Source: Akkermansia muciniphila (GTDB lineage Bacteria; Verrucomicrobiota; Verrucomicrobiia; Verrucomicrobiales; Akkermansiaceae). Taken from it: a stretch of 41,086 nucleotides of DNA. A model generated the notes under the pieces. The model saw nothing but the letters and a program-made list of their open reading frames with translations. It had not been told where the DNA came from and did not search any database. The position numbers were made by a program, and so were the translations under genes. The stretch is taken from positions 1 to 41,086 of the forward strand of contig CAMAYN010000009.1 of assembly GCA_945862285.1 (NCBI GenBank). The letters run 5' to 3'. The first letter of the stretch is position 1, and the number at the start of each line of letters is the position of its first letter. Below, in pieces: positions 17,527 through 25,353 of this stretch.

Positions 17527-19416
17527 ATGACATCAGAGACTGTAAAACGCAGCATTTATCTAACGCTTCTTTCGTCTTTGTTTCCCGTGCCGCTTATGGC
17601 GCAGGAGCCAGACTTTATTCATGATGTAGTCCCCATCTTGAAAAAGCACTGCGCGGAATGCCACACAGCAGGCAAGCACAAAGGTGGCTTTACCATGAAC
17701 ACGCGCGAGGAACTCATGAAGGAAAATGACGACGGCTTCGTCCTTATTCCCGGAGATGCTTCGAATAGCCTATTAGTGGATTTAATCACGACAGATGACG
17801 AAGACCTGCGTATGCCGCCAAAGGGAAAAGGCCTTGTCGATAAGGAAGTCGCCGTCATTTCTGCATGGATCAATGCCGGAGCAAAATGGGATCCCACTTT
17901 CACTTTTGAGAAAAAAACCTACGAGCCACCCCTTGCGCCGCGCCGTCCCGAGTTACCCGCTGCGAAAAAAGGTCGCGAGCACCCCATCGACCGCATTCTT
18001 GATGCCCACCTTACTAAGGAAAAATCCAGCGCATCCTCACCCATCGATGACGAAGGTTTTGTCCGCCGCATCCATCTCGACATCGTAGGCTTGTTGCCAA
18101 CGCGTGAGGTCACTGAGTCCTTCGTTGCTGATCCATCACCCGATAAGCGCGCCAAAATCATCGCCAGCTTACTCGCCAATAACGAAGCATATACCGGCCA
18201 TTGGCTCACATTTTGGAATGATCTTCTGCGCAACGACTACGCCGGCACAGGTTACATCGACGGCGGCCGCAAGCAAATTAGCCAATGGCTCTACAAATCC
18301 CTTCTCGAGAATAAACCCTACAATCGATTTGCCGCAGAACTCATCGCTCCCGTGAAAGGTAGCGAAGGCTTTGCCCATGGCATTAAATGGCGTGGCGAAG
18401 TGAGTGCAGGACAAACAGTGCCCATCCAATACGCACAATCCGTCGGACAGACCTTCCTCGGCATCAATCTCAAATGCGCCTCCTGCCACGATTCCTTCAC
18501 AGATCGTTGGAAACTCACTGACTCCTACGGACTAGCTGCGGCGTTTTCTAACGAAAAAATCGAAATCGCTCGTTGCGATAAACCAACAGGAAAAATCGCC
18601 GAACCCTACTGGCTTTTCCCCGAACTCGGAAAAATCGATGCCTCCAAGCCTGTCAATGAACGCCTCGCCCAAGTCGCTAAGCTCACCACCATGCCACAAA
18701 ATGGACGATTTTCTCGCACCATCGTCAATCGCCTCTGGCACCGACTTATGGGGCGCGGCATCGTTCATCCCGTCGATGCCATGGGCTCCGAGCCATGGAA
18801 CGCTGACCTCCTCGACCACCTCGCCACATACCTTGTGGACAACGGCTACGACCTGAAAAAAACCATCGCTCACATCACGTCCTCGCACGCCTATCAGTCG
18901 CAATCACAAGTACTTGCCTCTGACGACGAATCAAAATGGAAATACACCGGTCCACGCTCCAAGCGCATGACCGCAGAGCAATTCGTCGATGCCATTTGGC
19001 AAATTACCGGCACCACACCTGCGAAGGCCGACTTCGCACCGCCATCACCCATCCAACAAGTGCGCGCTTCTTTGATGAAGTCCAATTTGCTGATGCGCTC
19101 CCTTGGTCGCCCCAACCGCGAACAAATTGTCACCTCACGCCCGAACGATCTCACCACGCTCGAAGCCATGGATTTGAACAATGGCGGCATTCTAACCCAA
19201 CTTCTGGAAAAAGGCGCACAACATCTGCTAGCAAAAAATAACAACGATAGCAAACTCATCGCCAACGACATTTTCCTACAAGCCCTAAGCCGCAAGCCAA
19301 CAGCCGAGGAAGCACAAATCATCCGCCAAACCCTCGGCGAAAAACCAGACCCATCCACCGTCCAAGATCTCCTCTGGAGCATCCTCGTCCTCCCTGAATT
19401 CCAACTCGTTCGATAA
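17527..19416 (+). CDS. PSCyt1-type heme-motif / DUF1549-DUF1553 protein
   Basis: HDVVPILKKHCAECHTAGKHKGGF, ADPSPDKRAKIIASLLANNEAYTGHWLTFWNDLLRN, NRLWHRLMGRGIVHPVDAMG. Confidence 0.9.
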   Translation: MTSETVKRSIYLTLLSSLFPVPLMAQEPDFIHDVVPILKKHCAECHTAGKHKGGFTMNTREELMKENDDGFVLIPGDASNSLLVDLITTDDEDLRMPPKGKGLVDKEVAVISAWINAGAKWDPTFTFEKKTYEPPLAPRRPELPAAKKGREHPIDRILDAHLTKEKSSASSPIDDEGFVRRIHLDIVGLLPTREVTESFVADPSPDKRAKIIASLLANNEAYTGHWLTFWNDLLRNDYAGTGYIDGGRKQISQWLYKSLLENKPYNRFAAELIAPVKGSEGFAHGIKWRGEVSAGQTVPIQYAQSVGQTFLGINLKCASCHDSFTDRWKLTDSYGLAAAFSNEKIEIARCDKPTGKIAEPYWLFPELGKIDASKPVNERLAQVAKLTTMPQNGRFSRTIVNRLWHRLMGRGIVHPVDAMGSEPWNADLLDHLATYLVDNGYDLKKTIAHITSSHAYQSQSQVLASDDESKWKYTGPRSKRMTAEQFVDAIWQITGTTPAKADFAPPSPIQQVRASLMKSNLLMRSLGRPNREQIVTSRPNDLTTLEAMDLNNGGILTQLLEKGAQHLLAKNNNDSKLIANDIFLQALSRKPTAEEAQIIRQTLGEKPDPSTVQDLLWSILVLPEFQLVR

Positions 19417-19419
19417 ATT

Positions 19420-20841
19420 ATGCAACAATTCCACAACCGCCGCGATTTCCTCAAAGCCATGAGCGCCTCCACCGCCGCCGCGTGGATGGCGAATGCGCCC
19501 CGACTCTTTGCTGATCAGGTAAAACACCCCGCTGCTAAGGCCGATAGCGTCATCCTCCTGTGGATGGCCGGCGGCATGGCGGCACCAGAAACCTTCGACC
19601 CCAAACGCTACCAGCCTTTTGAAAAAGGCACCCCCATGTCGAAGATTCTTAGCACTTTCCCTTCCATTCCTACCGCTGTTGATGGCATCCGCTTCTGCCA
19701 AGGATTAGAAAACATCGCCTCCGTCATGGATCGCGGCACACTCATCCGCTCCGCCATTCAGCCTGACCTTGGCTCCATTCTCCACTCCCGCCACCAATAC
19801 CACTGGCATACTGGCTACGTGCCACCACAAACTGTCGCCGCACCGCACATCGGCGCTTGGATGGCGAAAGTCCTCGGCCCACTCAATCCCGTCATGCCTG
19901 CCTTCATTAACATCGGACAACGACTCGAAGGCGTCGGCGAAAGCGAAGAACTCAAAGCCTTCACCACCGCAGGCTTCTTCGGCTCCGAATTCGGCCCCAT
20001 GAACCTGCCTTACCCCGATCAAGCCGCCGCTTCCGTTCGCCCCCCCGGTGGCATGACCCCGCAGCGCTTCCAGAGCCGTAGGAAAATGCTCAACCAACTC
20101 CTTGAAAAATCGCCCCATCGCGACTACATCTCGGATCACCAGCAAGAATCCATGCTGCGCTCCCTAGAAAACGCCCACCGCCTGCTTTCTTCCAAGGAGC
20201 GAGATGCCTTCGACATCACCCTTGAGAAAAAAGAAATTTTCGATGAATACAACACGGGGCGCTTCGGACAAGGTTGCCTGCTCGCCCGCCGCCTCGTCGA
20301 AAATGGAGCCCGCTTTGTGGAAGTCACAACCGAATACGTGCCATTCTTCCAATGGGACACTCACAAAAACGGTCACGATGTCGCATCCCAGATGCACAAA
20401 GAGATCGATCGCCCCATCGCCCGCTTGATCAAAGACCTCGAAGAACGGAAATTGCTCGATCGCACCCTCGTCATCGTTGCGAGCGAATTCTCCCGCGATG
20501 CCATGATGGAAGGCGGCCCAGGCTCCAAGGCGAAAGACCAAGCCACCGTCAAAGGTGACACGCTCGAAAGCCCTGCGCACTACGGTCTGCACCGCCATTT
20601 CACCCAAGGTTCTAGCGTCTTACTGTTTGGCGGCGGCATGAAAAAAGGTCACCTCCACGGCGAGACGGCTGATGAAAGACCACTCGTTGCCATCAAAGAT
20701 CCCGTCACCATTTCCGACCTTCACGCCACCATCTTCACCGCCATGGGCATCAGTCCCAAGACTGTTTACGATGTGGAACAACGTCCCTTCTACGCCACCC
20801 TCGATGGCAAAGGCGTACCCGTGAGCTCTGTCTTTGCCTGA
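19420..20841 (+). CDS. DUF1501 family protein with Tat-like signal
   Basis: N-terminal RRDFLKAMSASTAAAWMA; WMAGGMAAPETFDPK; immediately follows the DUF1549 gene (3-nt gap). Confidence 0.9.
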   Translation: MQQFHNRRDFLKAMSASTAAAWMANAPRLFADQVKHPAAKADSVILLWMAGGMAAPETFDPKRYQPFEKGTPMSKILSTFPSIPTAVDGIRFCQGLENIASVMDRGTLIRSAIQPDLGSILHSRHQYHWHTGYVPPQTVAAPHIGAWMAKVLGPLNPVMPAFINIGQRLEGVGESEELKAFTTAGFFGSEFGPMNLPYPDQAAASVRPPGGMTPQRFQSRRKMLNQLLEKSPHRDYISDHQQESMLRSLENAHRLLSSKERDAFDITLEKKEIFDEYNTGRFGQGCLLARRLVENGARFVEVTTEYVPFFQWDTHKNGHDVASQMHKEIDRPIARLIKDLEERKLLDRTLVIVASEFSRDAMMEGGPGSKAKDQATVKGDTLESPAHYGLHRHFTQGSSVLLFGGGMKKGHLHGETADERPLVAIKDPVTISDLHATIFTAMGISPKTVYDVEQRPFYATLDGKGVPVSSVFA

Positions 20842-20875
20842 AGCAAGCAGGAACTGTGATCCGTCAGGAATGCCG

Positions 20876-21205
20876 CTACGGTTTCTCGGGCGGCAGCGTG
20901 GGAACTGTTTCATCCGTCCTCTCGATTTTTCGATTCCATGGTTGGCCAGGCGGGTTAGCCGTCGGATTACTGCGGTTCGCCTCCTTGCCATCCGCACCTT
21001 GATAGGTGAACATGTCCGACGGATCGCGCAGTTGTGCCTGCAATCCTTGATTGACTGGAGCCTCTTTTTTCTCTTCGACCGGCGCGCTAGGAGCTTCCGT
21101 CACCGTTGGAATCATCTCCTTCACGGGCGGACGATCCGCACAAGAGCCGATGACAAAACAAAACAAATTCAAAAAGAAAAACTGATACTGTTTCACGCCC
21201 GTCAT
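20876..21205 (-). CDS. Hypothetical proline-rich lipoprotein
   Basis: MTGVKQYQFFFLNLFCFVIGSCADRPPVKEM...; start trimmed from 21361 to the ATG preceding a lipobox-like IGSC. Confidence 0.55.
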   Translation of the reverse strand: MTGVKQYQFFFLNLFCFVIGSCADRPPVKEMIPTVTEAPSAPVEEKKEAPVNQGLQAQLRDPSDMFTYQGADGKEANRSNPTANPPGQPWNRKIERTDETVPTLPPEKP

Positions 21206-21617
21206 CCTAGTATCACGAAGTAAAAATACAACCACCAATATGGAAAGATTCCTACAGATAGGAAGAGATTGGGCCAAATCAATCGCGCCATTTGTGCCTA
21301 CTTTTTTGCAATGATCGATAGGAGAATTTTCCTCAATAAATCCAACGGGATTACGCCTCAAAGCCTAGGTGGCCCGTCGGAAGCCTAGCGACCATTGGTA
21401 GAAGAGTTGTCACCGCGCATCTTGATGTATTTCTAGTTATACTGCGATTCCATCGCCGAATTCTTCCTTCGAATAATCAAGACTCGCAACACCGCCGTAG
21501 GCGCCAGCCGTAATTTACCGACTCAACCCCTTGTGTTACTTAGTTTCCTTTGCGGTTATCTCTTCTTCATCCATAGCGCTACGAATGACTGGCCAAATGT
21601 TCGATCCTTTGATCACG

Positions 21618-21636
21618 CCCCCCGCCCGCCCCGCCC
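21618..21636 (-). other. G-quadruplex motif (minus strand)
   Basis: Plus strand CCCCCCGCCCGCCCCGCCC = minus GGGCGGGGCGGGCGGGGGG: four G-runs with 1-nt loops. Confidence 0.7.
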
Positions 21637-21661
21637 ACAGTTTCGATATATCAGCCCGAAA

Positions 21662-21730
21662 CGTCGTTATATCACTCCCCCCCTAAGCCCCATCACTCCC
21701 CCCTCCACAAATCCCCTTGATATAACGACG
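21662..21730. repeat. 13-bp perfect inverted repeat enclosing a C-tract loop
   Basis: CGTCGTTATATCA (21662-21674) and TGATATAACGACG (21718-21730); 43-nt loop with C-runs of 7, 4, 6 and 4. Confidence 0.85.
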
Positions 21731-21846
21731 ATTCGTAAAATATCTAAGAAAATCACTTGAAATTCCAACACAAATCCAAAACACTCCTCCCGTCATTCCC
21801 ATTTGATATAACATTCCGATGGGATACTAATTTAACTGTTAGCCAA

Positions 21847-22260
21847 ATGAAACTGTTGCAACACCTATTTGCGGGAGGCGTATACATACTGTTGGTAGCC
21901 TGTTCCGTCTGTGATGACAGGTGCTCATCGAGATGTCAGGAGTATTTCGATTCCCATCAGACTGCAAGGCAGGGAGGTGTCAAAGCGGAACAAGACATTA
22001 TCAACGAAGGATACAAGATCTACCGATACGACATGCCTCCTATTCGGACCGGAGCTTGGTCGAGATATTACGCCCGATACGAACACTTCGGGATCGAAGA
22101 ACTAGGGGGTGGCTTGACTGGAGTTCCAACACTTGAATTTATGAAGGCGTATAACAAAAAAATGGATTCCTCCCTGCGCTCAAGATACGGGGCAGAGTAT
22201 TTGAAGTATCGGTCATATCTCATCCCTGGGCCTAACGACCTACCCTGCAAATTTGACTAG
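21847..22260 (+). CDS. Cassette 1 ORF: hypothetical Cys-rich lipoprotein
   Basis: MKLLQHLFAGGVYILLVACSVCDDRCSSRCQEYFDS...; ATG is 8 nt inside the cassette boundary; stop lies 2 nt before R''. Confidence 0.75.
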   Translation: MKLLQHLFAGGVYILLVACSVCDDRCSSRCQEYFDSHQTARQGGVKAEQDIINEGYKIYRYDMPPIRTGAWSRYYARYEHFGIEELGGGLTGVPTLEFMKAYNKKMDSSLRSRYGAEYLKYRSYLIPGPNDLPCKFD

Positions 22261-22262
22261 AC

Positions 22263-22389
22263 GGCTAACAAGACGCATCATCCAACCACTAGGAGCCGTT
22301 CTGTTTCCATGACTTTCCGTAACTACAACATCAACCCCGTGATCAAAGTGCGCCCTCGCTCCTAGCGGTGGATGTGCTAGACGTTCTCT
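22263..22389 (+). repeat. attC site 1
   Basis: Starts GGCTAACAAGACGCATCATCCAACCACTAGGAGC, ends GCTCCTAGCGGTGGATGTGCTAGACG|TTCTCT; arms CTAGGAGC/GCTCCTAG perfect, extended stem with a bulged A. Confidence 0.85.
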
Positions 22390-22396
22390 CAAAGAA

Positions 22397-22879
22397 ATGA
22401 AGAGCCTTCCTCAAGCACCTAATTCGCTGACTCACGGCGAAGTCAGCTTGGTGTTCGACCGAATGACCGATGGCGATGAGACACGAGGATTTGTCCCGGG
22501 ATATCATTTCAAGATACTCAACAACAAGGCCGTCGAGGTTGGCCACCTGAATTTCAGAATTGGCGATACAGCTCATGTTAAGTATGCTGCTGGTCATATA
22601 GGCTATGAAGTTGCCGAGAATTTCAGAGGGCATGGATACGCTGCCGATGCATGTTTTGCACTGGCTCCATGGATAGCCCAGATTTCACCCGAGGTTCTTA
22701 TCACTGTTGATCCATCCAATACGCCAAGTATTCGGACTATTGAGCGCATTGGTGCGAGCTTCATAGATGAAGTGGATGTTCCTGAGGGCGATCCACATTT
22801 TCTAAGAGGATCTTTACGTAAGCGACGTTATCGCTGGAATCCAACAGAAAGAGAACAAGTCGCTCCATCCAACCGCTAG
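22397..22879 (+). CDS. Cassette 2 ORF: GNAT-family N-acetyltransferase
   Basis: NNKAVEVGHLNFRIG...AGHIGYEVAENFRGHGYAADACFALAPW...VDPSNTPSIRTIERIGASFIDEVDVPEGDP = GNAT fold motifs; C-terminus overlaps the start of attC2. Confidence 0.85.
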   Translation: MKSLPQAPNSLTHGEVSLVFDRMTDGDETRGFVPGYHFKILNNKAVEVGHLNFRIGDTAHVKYAAGHIGYEVAENFRGHGYAADACFALAPWIAQISPEVLITVDPSNTPSIRTIERIGASFIDEVDVPEGDPHFLRGSLRKRRYRWNPTEREQVAPSNR

Positions 22880-22983
22880 GAGCCGCCCAGTTTATATGTC
22901 TTTTCCTAACTATAACCTCAACCTCAACCCCGTGATCGACGCTCGCCCCCGCTGATAGGGTTGCGTGCTCTTTGACGTTCGAT
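22850..22983 (+). repeat. attC site 2
   Basis: Starts AGAGAACAAGTCGCTCCATCCAACCGCTAGGAGCCGCC, ends CGCTGATAGGGTTGCGTGCTCTTTGACG|TTCGAT; homologous to attC1. Confidence 0.85.
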
Positions 22984-22998
22984 AAAATATTCCAATCG

Positions 22999-23331
22999 AT
23001 GAACAAAGGCTTTTTTCAATACGGATTCGGTGCAAAAGAGCTAAACGATCCAAGATATGAAGAATACTTGTTGGCAGATCGCAACGGACTCCAGCACCTC
23101 AGATCAAAAATCGACGAAGTTTTAGATGGTGCGGATGAAGTTGCATTTGATTCGGAGGAGGTTTCCACAGAACTCGCAGGCATTAGAATAGCTGGTTGCT
23201 ATAACCCGCCCAAGATCAAATCCAGCGAGAGCAGTGTGCTAATTAACTTTGGTTGCATTGCCCTAGCGATAATAGCGCTAGGAGTCTTTATTCTTGGAGT
23301 ATGGAAGGTAGTTGAACTGGCATTAAGGTAA
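22999..23331 (+). CDS. Cassette 3 ORF: small protein with C-terminal TM helix
   Basis: MNKGFFQYGFGAKELNDPRYEEYLLADRNGL...VLINFGCIALAIIALGVFILGVWKVVELALR; the TTG start at 22972 is upstream of the predicted cassette boundary, so ATG 22999 is preferred. Confidence 0.7.
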   Translation: MNKGFFQYGFGAKELNDPRYEEYLLADRNGLQHLRSKIDEVLDGADEVAFDSEEVSTELAGIRIAGCYNPPKIKSSESSVLINFGCIALAIIALGVFILGVWKVVELALR

Positions 23332-23343
23332 TTCCAAGAAGAA

Positions 23344-23463
23344 ATCGAACAATCCGCATCATCCAACCACTAGGAGCCGCCCTGTTTCGATGATTTTCCC
23401 TGACTACAGCTCAAATCCGTGAACGACGCGCGCCCTCGCTCATTGTTCGGATCTTGGTTGTCT
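23344..23463 (+). repeat. attC site 3 (right boundary uncertain)
   Basis: Starts ATCGAACAATCCGCATCATCCAACCACTAGGAGCCGCC; loop and GCGCGCCCTCGCTC 3' arm shared with copies 1 and 2; terminal R' degenerate (GTTGTCT at 23457 or GTTCGGA at 23445). Confidence 0.75.
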
Positions 23464-23570
23464 CTTTTTTTATTTTTTTGGGCGAATTGCGTACCAGATT
23501 CATGTCCAACAAATTCATTGCCAATGATGAAAATTTGCTCTTAAAGTCTTACACAACTTAAACACATCTT

Positions 23571-25337
23571 ATGAAAATTTTCCTCCTATCCCTGCTGGCG
23601 TCTGTCATTCATGTTTACGCGGAACATCCTGTTTCGTTGACGGAGCAGAAGCCTGTGTCGATTACCAAGTGCCCTGATGGAGCATATCTCGTCGATTTTG
23701 GTAAGGTCGCATTTGCTAATATTCAGTTAAGCCCGCCTGAAAGTACAACCGAGGAACTTACGATTCACTTTGGTGAGGCTTTTGATAAAAATGTACGGAG
23801 GATCAATCGCAAACCTCCCGGAACCGTGCGCTACAACTTGGCTAAAATCAAACTTGCGGGGGCCAAGTCGATCATTGTCGCCCCCCCAGCGGATGCGCGA
23901 AATACCGAGACCAAAACAGACAAACACCCTCCGGCAATTCTTACGCCGCCTGAATGGGGGGTGATTTTACCATTTCGTTGGGTCGAAATCGAGGGCTGGC
24001 CAGGGGATCTGAAACCAGAGCATATCACTCGTCGGGCGGCATTTGCTACTGCGTGGAATGATGAAGATTCGCGCTTTACTTCATCGAATGACACGCTGAA
24101 CAAGATCTGGAATCTTTGTAAATATTCCATTCAGGCCACGACATTTGCAGGAGTTTACGTGGATGGAGATCGCGAGCGTATCCCCTATGAAGCGGATGCT
24201 TACATCAATCAACTCTGCCACTACTATACCTCATTTGATTCAGACTTTGCTCGCCGCTCGTATGATTACCTGATCAATTATGGAACATGGCCTACCGAAT
24301 GGGCTCCGCACATGGTATTTATTGCTCACGCGGATTGGATGCGAAATGGCGATGCGAAATGGCTTGCGGCGCGCTACGAGAAGCTCAAAACAAAAACATT
24401 ACTTGAGCGAGCGGGGCTCGATGGGCTGATTAAATCCACCAAAAAACATATGACCAAGGGCGACATCGTTGACTGGCCGCATACGGAGCGTGATGGCTAT
24501 GTTTTTACTCATACAAATACCGTGGTGAATGCTTTTCACATCAAAGCTCTGCGCGATATGGGAGACATTGCCGAAGCGATCGGTAAAATGGACGAAGCGA
24601 AACATTTTCGCACTCTTGCCGCGCAGAAGCTTGTTACCTTCCAGAAAAACCTGTTCAATGAAGCGAAAGGAAATTACCGCGATGGCATAGGCACAGATCA
24701 TTCATCTCAACACGCGAATTTTTTCCCGCTGGCCTTTGGATTAGTCCCGCAAGATAAAAAGGACGGAGTGATTCGGTTCATTAGCAATAAGGGTATGAAC
24801 TGCTCCGTTTATGCCTCGCAGTATTTCATGGAAGCGCTTTTCCAGAATGGTGCCGATGCAGAAGCGATGAATCTCATTCTTGCGGATCATGATCGTAGCT
24901 GGAAGCACATGCTCAACACAGGCACCACCATTACTTACGAAGCATGGGATCAGAAATACAAGCCTAACCAAGATTGGAATCATGCTTGGGGTGCGGCACC
25001 GGCCAATCTTTTGCCGCGTTTTGTGCTCGGTGCGCAAGCACTCAAGCCAGGCTGGGGAAAAGCGCTGATCCGTCCCCATATTGCCAAGTTGAGTTCCGCA
25101 TCTGGAAAAATCCCTACCCCCAAAGGTGCCATTCTGGTGGATTGGAAAAACAAGGAAACCTTTACGATTTCGATCACGCTCCCCGATGGCATGACGGCAC
25201 AAGTTGAACTCCCTGCCACCCCTGGTTCACAGGGCGTATCTGTGAATGGAACACCTGCCAAAGCGGTGCGTAAAATGAATCGCTGGGTGTTAGAACAAGA
25301 AATCTCAGGTAAAGTTAATCTAACTGTTACGAAATAA
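23571..25337 (+). CDS. Alpha-L-rhamnosidase (GH78-like), secreted
   Basis: FRWVEIEGWPG..., YVDGDRERIPYEADAYINQL, YGTWPTEWAPHMVFIAHADWMRNGD, TTITYEAWDQKYKPNQDWNHAWGAAPANLLPRFVLG. Confidence 0.9.
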   Translation: MKIFLLSLLASVIHVYAEHPVSLTEQKPVSITKCPDGAYLVDFGKVAFANIQLSPPESTTEELTIHFGEAFDKNVRRINRKPPGTVRYNLAKIKLAGAKSIIVAPPADARNTETKTDKHPPAILTPPEWGVILPFRWVEIEGWPGDLKPEHITRRAAFATAWNDEDSRFTSSNDTLNKIWNLCKYSIQATTFAGVYVDGDRERIPYEADAYINQLCHYYTSFDSDFARRSYDYLINYGTWPTEWAPHMVFIAHADWMRNGDAKWLAARYEKLKTKTLLERAGLDGLIKSTKKHMTKGDIVDWPHTERDGYVFTHTNTVVNAFHIKALRDMGDIAEAIGKMDEAKHFRTLAAQKLVTFQKNLFNEAKGNYRDGIGTDHSSQHANFFPLAFGLVPQDKKDGVIRFISNKGMNCSVYASQYFMEALFQNGADAEAMNLILADHDRSWKHMLNTGTTITYEAWDQKYKPNQDWNHAWGAAPANLLPRFVLGAQALKPGWGKALIRPHIAKLSSASGKIPTPKGAILVDWKNKETFTISITLPDGMTAQVELPATPGSQGVSVNGTPAKAVRKMNRWVLEQEISGKVNLTVTK

Positions 25338-25353
25338 ACTTATCTGCCATCGA

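Larger units (their letters stand above)
21839..23457 (+). mobile_element. Integron-type gene cassette array (three cassettes, integrase not in window; CALIN-like)
   Basis: Three same-strand small ORFs each followed by a homologous attC-like repeat; the 5' boundary heptamer of each cassette is the exact reverse complement of the R'' heptamer at its own 3' end. Confidence 0.88.

Noticed and set aside
21533-21760. Plus-strand 75 aa ORF across the G4/inverted-repeat region
   Set aside because: Low-complexity P/R/T-rich translation generated by C-tracts; no start context, better explained as non-coding.
21206-21837. Integrase gene or fragment upstream of the array
   Set aside because: No ORF in any provided frame shows tyrosine-recombinase motifs; cannot support an intI call in this window.
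22343-22633. Minus-strand 96 aa ORF
   Set aside because: Antisense to the GNAT gene and attC1; no recognisable motif.
22972-23331. TTG-initiated 119 aa ORF start
   Set aside because: TTG lies upstream of the inferred cassette junction (22977|22978); ATG 22999 preferred.
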